DNA from: Dehalococcoidia bacterium
GTDB lineage: Bacteria > Chloroflexota > Dehalococcoidia > JACVQG01 > JAHKAY01
DNA length: 5,371 nucleotides
NCBI GenBank assembly: GCA_030744635.1
Contig: JASLQE010000329.1
Location: 1 to 5,371 of the forward strand
Direction of reading: 5' to 3'
In this document: piece after piece, positions 1 to 5,044 of the stretch
How the letters are laid out: each line of letters begins with the position of its first letter
Numbering within the stretch: position 1 is the stretch's first letter
Position numbers and translations under genes: made by a program
The notes under the pieces: generated by a model
What the model was told of the DNA's origin: nothing
The model's database searches: none
Seen by the model: only the letters and a program-made list of their open reading frames with translations

Positions 1-4
1 CTGA

Positions 5-205
5 GACGGGCTGCCCGAAGCTGAATGGGGGGTTAACTACGCTTTGTTTGCCCACCCGCCGCTGGATGAATTCGGGAACGCAGCCCCTCAATATGATTCC
101 CAGGAGGAAAGGATAATCGTTGCCTCCACCATAGACAGGACGTTGTGGGTGGCCAGTGGGGCTCTGAACGGGATTGACAGCAACATGGCACGGTCATATC
201 ATTAG
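5..205 (+). other. Possible tail of an unidentified, probably broken gene
   Basis: An open frame of 66 codons runs from just after an in-frame TGA at 2-4 to a TAG at 203-205. It has no convincing start: no ATG lies near its left end and no ribosome binding site precedes it. Its predicted residues (for example NYALFAHPPLDEFGN and EERIIVASTIDRTLWVASG) have a protein-like mix, and about two thirds of its third codon positions are G or C, as expected for this genome. I do not recognise a family. It may be the C-terminal remnant of a gene whose upstream part was lost or frameshifted, which would fit the decayed hemL fragment that follows, or it may be chance. A three-base-loop CCCC/GGGG inverted repeat (206-216) follows the stop directly but has no T-run. 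Confidence 0.25.
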
Positions 206-239
206 CCCCAAAGGGGTCGGGCGTGTGAATTGCCTTACT

Positions 240-293
240 GTGAGTTGATATAGGAAATCTCGGCTTGCAGTTAGTTGATACGGGCAATCCCGG
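240..293 (+). repeat. Two imperfect 24-base direct repeats, 30-base period
   Basis: Positions 240-263 and 270-293 match at 19 of 24 bases, sharing AGTTGATA, then GG, then AATC and CGG, and are separated by six unrelated bases. The second copy ends six bases before the ATG of the hemL relic. The function is unknown. The pair could be a former binding-site array upstream of hemL or a small tandem duplication; no -10 hexamer sits at the right distance from either TTGATA to make a clear promoter. Confidence 0.5.
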
Positions 294-298
294 TAGCA

Positions 299-448
299 AT
301 GAAAACTGAGCGCTGGCAAGAACTTTTCGAGCAGGCCTTGAAATTTCCCCGGCGATGTGGGCAGCCCGGTGCGCACCTTCGGGGCAGTCTGGAAACCATG
401 CTGGCCAGACTCATCACCTCGGCCCTACCCTCGATAGAGCTTATCGGT
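299..448 (+). pseudogene. hemL: Decayed N-terminal fragment of hemL (glutamate-1-semialdehyde aminotransferase)
   Basis: HemL is a PLP enzyme that converts glutamate-1-semialdehyde to 5-aminolevulinate for tetrapyrrole synthesis. From the ATG at 299 the frame reads MKTERWQELFEQALKFP, like the usual HemL N-terminus. Removing one C from the CCCC run near 346-349 continues it as PGDVGSPVRTFGAV, matching the family's PGGVNSPVRAF segment. Near 386-390 the sequence jumps to LETMLARLITSALPSIEL, which resembles the family segment normally found around residue 90 (pattern ETELAELI..A.PSIE). About 55-60 codons are therefore missing, and the homology stops just before the ribosome binding site of apt. 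The lysine that binds PLP and the rest of the enzyme are absent, so this cannot be functional. The HemL match is from memory of the family, not from an alignment. Confidence 0.72.
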
Positions 449-451
449 TAT

Positions 452-458
452 AAGGAGG
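452..458 (+). promoter_or_regulatory. Strong ribosome binding site that fixes the apt start
   Basis: AAGGAGG at 452-458 lies eight bases upstream of the in-frame GTG at 467-469, an ideal Shine-Dalgarno spacing. No other in-frame start in the region has comparable support: the ATG at 494 is preceded only by TAGGG directly against the codon, and the ATGs at 275 and 299 lead into hemL relic sequence. Confidence 0.8.
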
Positions 459-466
459 AAAAGATT

Positions 467-1045
467 GTGTGGGAAGGAAACAGACATGTAGGGATGCGAA
501 GCGGTACCCCTGCGGAGTTAAATGTAACACCGGAGATTATCTTAAAAGAATACATTACCGATATTCATGATTATCCGAAAAATGGAGTTATCTTCCGCGA
601 TATAACCCCACTACTTCTGCGTCCTGAAATGCTTAGACATGCTATTGATTTGATGACAACGGTAGACCGACATCAGGATATTGAGCTCGTTGTAGCTCTT
701 GAAGCACGTGGGTTTCTGTTCGGCCCTGCTATCGCCATAAAACTAGGTGCGGGCTTTGTGCCTATCAGGAAAGCAGGTAAGCTACCACGAGAGACGTTAC
801 GAGCACATGCCGAATTAGAGTATGGATTGGTAGAAATCGAGCTGCATCAGGACGCCATTCTTAAAGGACAAAAAACCCTCCTCGTCGATGATGTTCTTGC
901 AACAGGTGGCACAGCTAAGGCAGCTATAGAGCTTATCAGGAGTCTAGGAGGAGAGGTTACCGGAGCTCAGTTTCTTATCGAGCTTGACTCCTTGAATGGA
1001 CGGAACAAGCTCGATATTCCTGTGCATTCGGTTATTCATTATTGA
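467..1045 (+). CDS. apt: Adenine phosphoribosyltransferase
   Basis: Apt salvages adenine in the cytoplasm: adenine plus PRPP gives AMP and pyrophosphate. From the GTG at 467 the protein has 192 residues, close to the usual 170-185; an ATG at 494 would give 183. Family segments appear in order: DYPKNGVIFRDIT (about residues 35-47), EARGFLFG (79-86), RKAGKLPRET (101-110), and the PRPP-binding loop VDDVLATGGT (140-149) with its paired Asp and GTGG-like turn. The C-terminus looks complete. The open frame extends upstream in phase to 275, but that part encodes hemL relic residues unlike Apt. The gene is AT-rich (33% GC at 541-600 and about 50% at 841-1020, against 67% at 1801-1860 in purA) and lies between a hemL relic and a tRNA fragment, which suggests transfer from another genome. 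No clear promoter is visible; it may depend on read-through from the left. Confidence 0.93.
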   Translation: MWEGNRHVGMRSGTPAELNVTPEIILKEYITDIHDYPKNGVIFRDITPLLLRPEMLRHAIDLMTTVDRHQDIELVVALEARGFLFGPAIAIKLGAGFVPIRKAGKLPRETLRAHAELEYGLVEIELHQDAILKGQKTLLVDDVLATGGTAKAAIELIRSLGGEVTGAQFLIELDSLNGRNKLDIPVHSVIHY

Positions 1046-1111
1046 CAAAGGACATTAGACACAGACGGTGGTAAAAGGTGTATAACAAACATAACATAGC
1101 GAATCCCAACA

Positions 1112-1153
1112 CTCATAACCGATTGGTCGTAGGTTCGAATCCTACAGAGCCCA
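1112..1153 (+). tRNA. 3' half of a tRNA with CAT anticodon (fragment, likely attachment-site scar)
   Basis: The 42 bases fit tRNA positions 32-73 exactly: a seven-base anticodon loop CTCATAA (1112-1118), the anticodon stem 3' strand CCGAT (1119-1123), a five-base variable loop (1124-1128), a perfect T stem GTAGG/CCTAC around the loop TTCGAAT (1129-1145), the acceptor 3' strand AGAGCCC (1146-1152) and discriminator A1153. CCA is not encoded. Upstream bases do not pair with CCGAT, and no GGGCTCT acceptor 5' strand or D arm is present, so the gene is cut at the anticodon loop. CAT would be elongator Met, initiator Met or the Ile2 precursor, which cannot be told apart from this half. Cuts at this point are typical of tyrosine-integrase attachment sites in tRNA genes, where the displaced 3' end remains at the far edge of the inserted element. 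Confidence 0.8.
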
Positions 1154-1154
1154 C

Positions 1155-1180
1155 TGACCTGCCCCCAAAGAGCGTGCCAC
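1155..1180. repeat. Terminal inverted-repeat end of the IS3-family relic (single surviving copy)
   Basis: The 26 bases between the element tip (TGACCTGCCCCC at 1155-1166) and the transposase stop codon read as a typical short noncoding IS terminus. The partner repeat is absent from the window, so its exact length cannot be set by pairing and no target-site duplication can be verified. Confidence 0.55.
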
Positions 1181-1473
1181 TCAAAATGTTAGAGTTGCTG
1201 CCATTGGAGCTGGGGGGATAGCCACAGGATCTGTTGGCTGGTACCCCTTGGCTGAATGGGGCCGGAACTCATTATACTCCCGTGCCATCGCTCAATCAGC
1301 ACCTTTGCCTATTCAAGTGTCGTGAAGATCTCCCGGCCAAGCAGCTCATCTCTGAGCTTGCCATTTAAGGATTAAATATAATCGTTCTTCCAAGGGCTGT
1401 CTGGTCCAATATACAGAGTCATGAATTCTATTCGGTATAATCGGACTCTTATGGCTTTTGTAATAAACTCCGG
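1181..1473 (-). pseudogene. IS3-family transposase (OrfB, DDE/rve domain) C-terminal remnant
   Basis: Reading the minus strand from about 1473, the residues are PEFITKAIR, then TLYIGPDSPWKNDYI, stop, SLNGKLRDELLGREIFTTLE, stop, AKVLIERW, a frameshift, REYNEFRPHSAKGYQPTDP, and AIPPAP up to a TGA at 1181-1183. This follows the well-known C-terminal pattern of IS3-family OrfB (SPWENGYIESFNGKLRDELL and RWRREYN..RPHSSLGY). The first stop, TAA at 1372-1374, replaces what should be the catalytic Glu of the DDE triad (one-base change from GAA). The second, TAG at 1309-1311, replaces a Glu codon. A one-base loss near 1283-1284 shifts the frame. The gene is dead several times over and lacks its N-terminal half. 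Confidence 0.85.
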
Positions 1474-1548
1474 GATAAGTGGTTGGTAGATTATGTTGCC
1501 TTAATATGGCATACTATTGGCGCACCAGTCCCGGAAGAAAGGCGTAAT

Positions 1549-2832
1549 GTGCCAGCGATAGCCGTTATTGGCGCCCAGTGGGGAGACGAAGGGAAAGGGA
1601 AGGTAGTGGACTACCTGGCCGGCAGGGCCAGGATGGTGGTCCGCTATTCCGGTGGTAACAATGCCGGTCACACCGTTATAAACCAGTATGGCGAGTTCCG
1701 GCTACATCTGGTGCCATCGGGTGTTTTCTATCCCAACCTTACCTCCATAATCGGCAACGGCGTGGTTGTAGACCCCGGGGTGCTGCTGGAGGAGATGGAC
1801 GGGGTGCGCCAGAGCGGTGTGGACATCGGCAACCTCTACATCAGCGACCGGGCCAACCTTGTCATGCCCTACCACCGGCTGCTGGACGGCCTGGAGGAGA
1901 AGTCCCGAGGCAAGGGCTCCCTGGGCACTACCGGTAAGGGCGTCGGCCCGGCCTATGTGGATAAGGCGGCCCGCTTGGGCATACGAGCGAGTGAGTTATT
2001 AGACCCAGCCACCTTCCGTCAACGGCTGAGCTTCATCCTGGAGCATAAGAACGCTGTCATCAGCGCCGTGTACCATGCCCCTCCCCTGTCCATAGACGAG
2101 ATATACGGCGAGTACTGTGCCTACGGTGAAAAGCTGGCTCCACACATACGCCACACCGAGCCCCTGGTGGCCGAGACCCTCAGCAAGGGGGAAATGGTGC
2201 TGCTGGAAGGGGCACAGGGCACTTTGTTGGATGTGGACTTCGGTACCTATCCCTATGTCACCTCCTCGTCGCCGATGATAGGAGGCGCTTGCACCGGGGC
2301 CGGCATTAGCCCCAGGCACATATCGGGGATAATCGGCGTGTTCAAAGCCTATCCGACCCGTGTGGGTGTAGGCCCCATGCCCACACTTATAGAGGGGGAA
2401 ATCCAGGACATGGTGCGGGAGCGCGCCCACGAGTACGGGGCCACCACCGGCCGTCCCCGTCGCTGCGGCTGGTTTGACGGCGTGGCCGCCGCCTATGTCT
2501 CCCAGCTCAATGGTTTCACCGCTATCGCTGTCACCCGCCTAGATGTACTGGATGTTCTGCCCAGCCTCAAGATTTGCCGGGCTTACCGCTGCAACAGGGA
2601 GAGGCTGGAACACTTCCCCGCTAGTATATCCGTCCTGGAGCAGTGCCAGCCGGAGTATGAGGAGGTGTCCGGGTGGCTTACCTCCACCTCTGAGGCCCGC
2701 CACTGGGAAGACCTCCCGCCCCAAGCCCAGGCCTATGTGCAATATGTTGAAGAGGTCACCGGTTGTCCCGTGGCCGTCGTCTCCGTAGGCCCACGCCGGG
2801 AGCAGACCATCCTCCGCAGCCCGCTGCTGTAG
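1549..2832 (+). CDS. purA: Adenylosuccinate synthetase
   Basis: PurA joins IMP and aspartate using GTP to form adenylosuccinate, the committed step to AMP. I chose the GTG at 1549 because AGAAAGG lies six bases upstream, the 427-residue product matches the family length, and it places Asp13, Lys16 and His41 at their E. coli numbers. Motifs in order: GAQWGDEGKGKVVD (8-21), GGNNAGHT (35-42), GTTGKGVGPAY (126-136), LLEGAQGTLLDVDFGTYPYV (218-237), FKAYPTRVG (265-273), TGRPRRCGWFD (300-310), guanine-recognition TRLD (329-332, usually TKLD) and C-terminal SVGPRREQTI. All catalytic blocks are present, so it should be active. An in-frame extension to a TTG at 1483 would run into the IS-relic boundary and is rejected. 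The gene ends six bases from the convergent DUF4342 stop codon, with no hairpin terminator seen. Confidence 0.96.
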   Translation: MPAIAVIGAQWGDEGKGKVVDYLAGRARMVVRYSGGNNAGHTVINQYGEFRLHLVPSGVFYPNLTSIIGNGVVVDPGVLLEEMDGVRQSGVDIGNLYISDRANLVMPYHRLLDGLEEKSRGKGSLGTTGKGVGPAYVDKAARLGIRASELLDPATFRQRLSFILEHKNAVISAVYHAPPLSIDEIYGEYCAYGEKLAPHIRHTEPLVAETLSKGEMVLLEGAQGTLLDVDFGTYPYVTSSSPMIGGACTGAGISPRHISGIIGVFKAYPTRVGVGPMPTLIEGEIQDMVRERAHEYGATTGRPRRCGWFDGVAAAYVSQLNGFTAIAVTRLDVLDVLPSLKICRAYRCNRERLEHFPASISVLEQCQPEYEEVSGWLTSTSEARHWEDLPPQAQAYVQYVEEVTGCPVAVVSVGPRREQTILRSPLL

Positions 2833-2838
2833 CCCCCT

Positions 2839-3126
2839 TTACGCCGACTTTTCCTCCGGCGATGCATCCGTCGGTGGCTCCTCCACCTTCTCTATCTCAA
2901 TGGTGCATTGGGTCACCAGTGCGGCAACAGCGCCCAGAGCGGCCAGGACAGGCACAGCCAGAATCCCTACTGCCGCCGCCGATGCGCCTATTGATAGGGG
3001 GATCTCTATCAGGGTCTTGTCTTCGTGTATCAGGCGCACCCTCCTTACCCTGCCCTCGTGGATGAGCTGCTTTACCTTCTCAACCAACTGGCTCCCTGAT
3101 ACGGTGAACTTCTCAGACTCAGCCAT
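2839..3126 (-). CDS. DUF4342 domain-containing protein
   Basis: This 95-residue protein has the DUF4342 layout: a charged N-terminal helix with KFTVSGSQLVEKVKQLIHEG (7-26), a basic RVRRVRLIHEDKTLIEIPL strand-like stretch (26-44), a hydrophobic Gly/Ala-rich segment (about 46-71) that could enter a membrane or pack as a hydrophobic helix, CTIEIEKVEE (74-83), and an acidic tail. The biochemical role of the family is unknown to me. The ATG at 3126 is preceded by TGAGGAGG (3133-3140 on the minus strand) at a six-base spacing; an upstream in-frame alternative at 3141 would overlap that site and is less likely. The gene is monocistronic here, convergent with purA and divergent from the PAC2-family gene, with its own recognisable promoter. 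Confidence 0.88.
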   Translation of the reverse strand: MAESEKFTVSGSQLVEKVKQLIHEGRVRRVRLIHEDKTLIEIPLSIGASAAAVGILAVPVLAALGAVAALVTQCTIEIEKVEEPPTDASPEEKSA

Positions 3127-3153
3127 ATGGGACCTCCTCACCCGGTATTCCTT

Positions 3154-3178
3154 TTGGGGGGTATATCACTCCCCCCGG
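3154..3178 (-). promoter_or_regulatory. G/C hairpin at the predicted 5' end of the DUF4342 mRNA
   Basis: GGGGGG (3156-3161) and CCCCCC (3171-3176) form a six-pair stem with a nine-base loop, extendable by two G-T wobble pairs (3154-3155 with 3177-3178). The predicted start point of the minus-strand promoter falls at about 3176-3178, so the transcript would begin with this stem, ahead of the ribosome binding site at 3133-3140. A 5'-terminal hairpin of this kind can protect mRNA from 5'-end decay. It is not followed by a T-run on either strand, so it is unlikely to be a terminator. Confidence 0.5.
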
Positions 3179-3183
3179 CTCCT

Positions 3184-3212
3184 ATTATCCTCGTGACCTG
3201 GCGATATGTCAT
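3184..3212 (-). promoter_or_regulatory. Sigma70-type promoter for the DUF4342 gene
   Basis: On the minus strand, ATGACA (3212-3207; five of six to TTGACA) and GATAAT (3189-3184; five of six to TATAAT) are separated by exactly 17 bases. The predicted start at about 3176-3178 leaves a 5' leader of roughly 50 bases before the ATG at 3126. This is the best promoter match I found in the window. Confidence 0.6.
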
Positions 3213-3220
3213 CAGCCAGG
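3197..3220. promoter_or_regulatory. Dyad overlapping the -35 region, candidate operator
   Basis: CCTGGCGAT (3197-3205) is complementary to ATC plus GCCAGG (3211-3213 and 3215-3220), giving nine pairs with one unpaired A (3214) and a five-base centre. The dyad covers the -35 hexamer and half of the spacer of the DUF4342 promoter, a position where a bound repressor would block RNA polymerase. No regulator gene is in the window, so the role is inferred from position only. Confidence 0.4.
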
Positions 3221-3350
3221 CTTGTTATAGGAGGTGGTCTATACGGCATCATCTTCCCCGCCCCCGAAGCTATCTACCGGGTTGGCAAAAGGGACAAGCA
3301 ATGCCTGGCAAAAAACCCTTGGTAGGGCAGTTTTATTTCGGTGGCAGCCC

Positions 3351-3359
3351 TGATACAAT
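3351..3359 (+). promoter_or_regulatory. Extended -10 promoter element just upstream of the PAC2-family gene
   Basis: TGATACAAT contains an extended TGn motif and the -10 hexamer TACAAT (3354-3359, five of six to consensus). The matching -35 position (about 3331-3336, TTTTAT) is poor, which extended -10 promoters tolerate. The ATG at 3369 lies only nine bases beyond the hexamer, so transcription would begin at or within a few bases of the start codon. Confidence 0.4.
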
Positions 3360-3368
3360 GGATTGGAC

Positions 3369-4262
3369 ATGAGAGTTGGTGCCTTTGAACTCAATGAGCC
3401 CCTGCCGGAGCTGAGAGAGCCCTACGCCTTCGCCATGCTCCGGCCCTGGATTGATGTAGGTGGGGTGGGCAGCAACTCGCTCTCGGTCCTGGAAAGCCAC
3501 TATGACGCCCAGCGCCTGGGGGGTCTGCGTCGTCCCGGCATTTTCTACGACTTCACCCGATACCGGCCCACCGTGTTCAGGGTGGGCGGGCAGCGCCAGA
3601 TACGCATACCCAACACCTTCGTCAGCTATGCGCGTGGCCAGGGGGAACACGACTACCTGTTTTTCCACTGCCTGGAGCCCCATATGCTTGGCGAGACCTA
3701 CGCCCAGTCCATCCTCAATGTTCTGGAGAAGTTGGGGGCACGCAAGTATATTACCATCGGCTCTATGTATGATTCAGTACCCCACACCCGCCCACTGCGG
3801 GTGAGCGGCTCCACCAGCGACCCCGCCCTGGAAGCCGCCATGGACGAGATAAACGTCGGCCGCAGCACTTACCAGGGCCCTACCACCATCAACATACTGG
3901 TAGCGGACCGCGCCCCCAGCCTCAGCATTCAGACCATGACCCTGGTGGTACACCTGCCCAGCTATGCTCAGTTGGAGGAGGACCATACCGGCCAGCACGC
4001 CCTGCTCAGCCTGCTATCTCGCCTGTACGGCTTCTCCCTGGACATGGACCGGGTCCTGCAGAAGGGGCGGGAGCAGTACCGGGAGTTGGACATAGCGGTC
4101 AAAGGCAACGCCCAGATGGAAGAGCTGGTCAAGCTGATGGAGATGAACTACGACGCCAAGGCATCCCAAAAAGGGGGGGAACAGCATGAGCAACCACCTC
4201 AGCTATCGCCGGAGATAGAGCGGTTCCTGCGGGAGGTTGATTCAGAGCCGGACAGCCAGTAG
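3369..4262 (+). CDS. PAC2 family protein
   Basis: The 297-residue product resembles bacterial members of the PAC2 (proteasome assembly chaperone 2-like) family, whose role in bacteria is not established. Supporting features are the N-terminal RPWIDVGGVGSNSL block (about 26-38), the central Rossmann-like stretch ending in ITIGSMYDSVPHTRP (128-142) with the family's PHTRP signature, a following RVSGSTSDP (144-152), and a C-terminal helical part (LLSLLSRLYGFSLD, about 213-226). The last 35 residues are a charged, Gln/Glu-rich linker and a short acidic helix, probably a lineage-specific tail. The ATG at 3369 has no Shine-Dalgarno sequence. An in-frame TTG at 3363 adds two residues and is not better supported. 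The nearby -10 element suggests a leaderless mRNA. It converges on the transporter gene with 41 bases between the stop codons. Confidence 0.82.
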   Translation: MRVGAFELNEPLPELREPYAFAMLRPWIDVGGVGSNSLSVLESHYDAQRLGGLRRPGIFYDFTRYRPTVFRVGGQRQIRIPNTFVSYARGQGEHDYLFFHCLEPHMLGETYAQSILNVLEKLGARKYITIGSMYDSVPHTRPLRVSGSTSDPALEAAMDEINVGRSTYQGPTTINILVADRAPSLSIQTMTLVVHLPSYAQLEEDHTGQHALLSLLSRLYGFSLDMDRVLQKGREQYRELDIAVKGNAQMEELVKLMEMNYDAKASQKGGEQHEQPPQLSPEIERFLREVDSEPDSQ

Positions 4263-4303
4263 CCCCGCTACCCCTCAACCCTTCGGATACCCCAGGCCAT
4301 ACC

Positions 4304-4957
4304 CTACTCCGCTTCTTCCAGCCCGTAGCCGGGTGCTCTCCACCCTTCACCCCGTGCCCAGCCCACCAGCAGGTAGCATAGCGGCGTATCAGCAGCGGCG
4401 ATAATCACCTTGGCCAGGTACTGCCACACCACAAGCGAGACCACCACCCCCAAAGGCATGGTGCCGACAAAAGCGATGGTGATAAACAGCACAGTGTCCA
4501 GTGCCTGGGACACTACGGTGGACGCATTGTTCCGGAGCCAGAGGTGACGGCCCCCGGTGAGCCGGCGCCAGAAGTGGAATGCCAGCACATCGTGGTGCTG
4601 GGACACCAGGTAGGCCGTAAGTGAGGCCAATACGATACGGGGCACCAGCCCCAGGGTGGCCCCAAAGGCGGCCTCCCCCGCAAAAAATGGGGCGGGCGGC
4701 AGCCGGAGGGCCAGCATAACCAACACCACCGCCAGCAGGTTCACCCCGAAACCCGTCCACACCACCCGGCGGGCGGTATCCCGGCCGTAGACCTCGGCAA
4801 TGGTATCGGTTAGGAGAAAGGTCAGGGGATAGGCGATGATGCCCGCCGGCACTATCAAAGGCCCTGCCGCCACAATCTTCACGGCGATGAAGTTGGCCAC
4901 CAGCAGCGCCCCCGCAAACAGGGACGATAGCAGAATAAGCTTACCTTCCTGGTTCAT
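4304..4957 (-). CDS. Queuosine precursor transporter (VUT/YhhQ family)
   Basis: YhhQ/QPTR proteins are inner-membrane carriers that import queuine-pathway precursors (preQ0 or preQ1) for tRNA queuosine modification. This 217-residue protein has about six hydrophobic segments (roughly 7-29, 33-50, 66-86, 98-118, 148-166, 170-198). It carries the family landmarks YPLTFLLTDTIAEVYGR (43-59), AYLVSQHHDVLAFHFW (115-130) and LRNNASTVVSQALDT (141-155). The start is taken as the ATG at 4957; an in-frame TTG at 4969 would add four residues, and neither has a clear ribosome binding site. The gene follows ribH on the same strand after 87 bases and may be co-transcribed with it. The exact substrate (preQ0, preQ1 or queuine) cannot be read from the sequence. 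Confidence 0.92.
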   Translation of the reverse strand: MNQEGKLILLSSLFAGALLVANFIAVKIVAAGPLIVPAGIIAYPLTFLLTDTIAEVYGRDTARRVVWTGFGVNLLAVVLVMLALRLPPAPFFAGEAAFGATLGLVPRIVLASLTAYLVSQHHDVLAFHFWRRLTGGRHLWLRNNASTVVSQALDTVLFITIAFVGTMPLGVVVSLVVWQYLAKVIIAAADTPLCYLLVGWARGEGWRAPGYGLEEAE

Positions 4958-5044
4958 GGGCAGGCCCAAGGTGTCAGGTGGCCCCGTCCCGGGTAGGCAA
5001 TAGGCTGAAGTGTCACCTGGATGAATGAGTCCCCAATGTCGCTA

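Larger units (their letters stand above)
1155..1474 (-). mobile_element. Truncated, decayed IS3-family insertion sequence
   Basis: One end is recognisable at 1155, where the sequence begins TGACCTGCCCCC in IS3-family style (TG at the tip). It runs inward to the stop codon of a degraded transposase on the minus strand. Homology to the transposase catalytic domain can be followed to about 1474 and then ceases, so the other two thirds or more of the element and its second terminal repeat are missing. The end abuts the tRNA fragment with a single base between. The exact right boundary is uncertain by tens of bases. Confidence 0.75.

Noticed and set aside
206..216. CCCC-AAA-GGGG inverted repeat after the TAG at 203-205 as a terminator
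   Set aside because: The stem has only four pairs, with a three-base loop and no T-run after it.
275..466. N-terminal extension of Apt
   Set aside because: These residues match HemL fragments rather than Apt, and the GTG at 467 has a near-perfect ribosome binding site.
1483..1548. Longer PurA start at the TTG at 1483 (22 extra residues)
   Set aside because: The extension is unlike PurA and begins at the edge of the IS relic. The GTG at 1549 has a ribosome binding site and gives the family length and numbering.
1999..2430. 143-codon open frame on the minus strand inside purA
   Set aside because: It is a shadow of purA caused by GC-rich codon bias; the purA motifs lie in the other strand's frame throughout.
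3316..3338. CCCT-TGGT-AGGG hairpin followed by TTTTATTT as a terminator
   Set aside because: The stem has four pairs, is separated from the T-run by three bases, and no gene on that strand ends there; it lies in the divergent promoter region.
3234..3353. Small + strand reading frame of 39 codons starting at a GTG at 3234
   Set aside because: The AGGAGG overlaps the GTG itself, leaving no spacing, and the product has no recognisable features.
4975..5019. CAGGTG (4975-4980) and CACCTG (5014-5019) inverted pair between ribH and the transporter gene
   Set aside because: Six pairs across a 33-base loop are expected by chance in GC-rich DNA.
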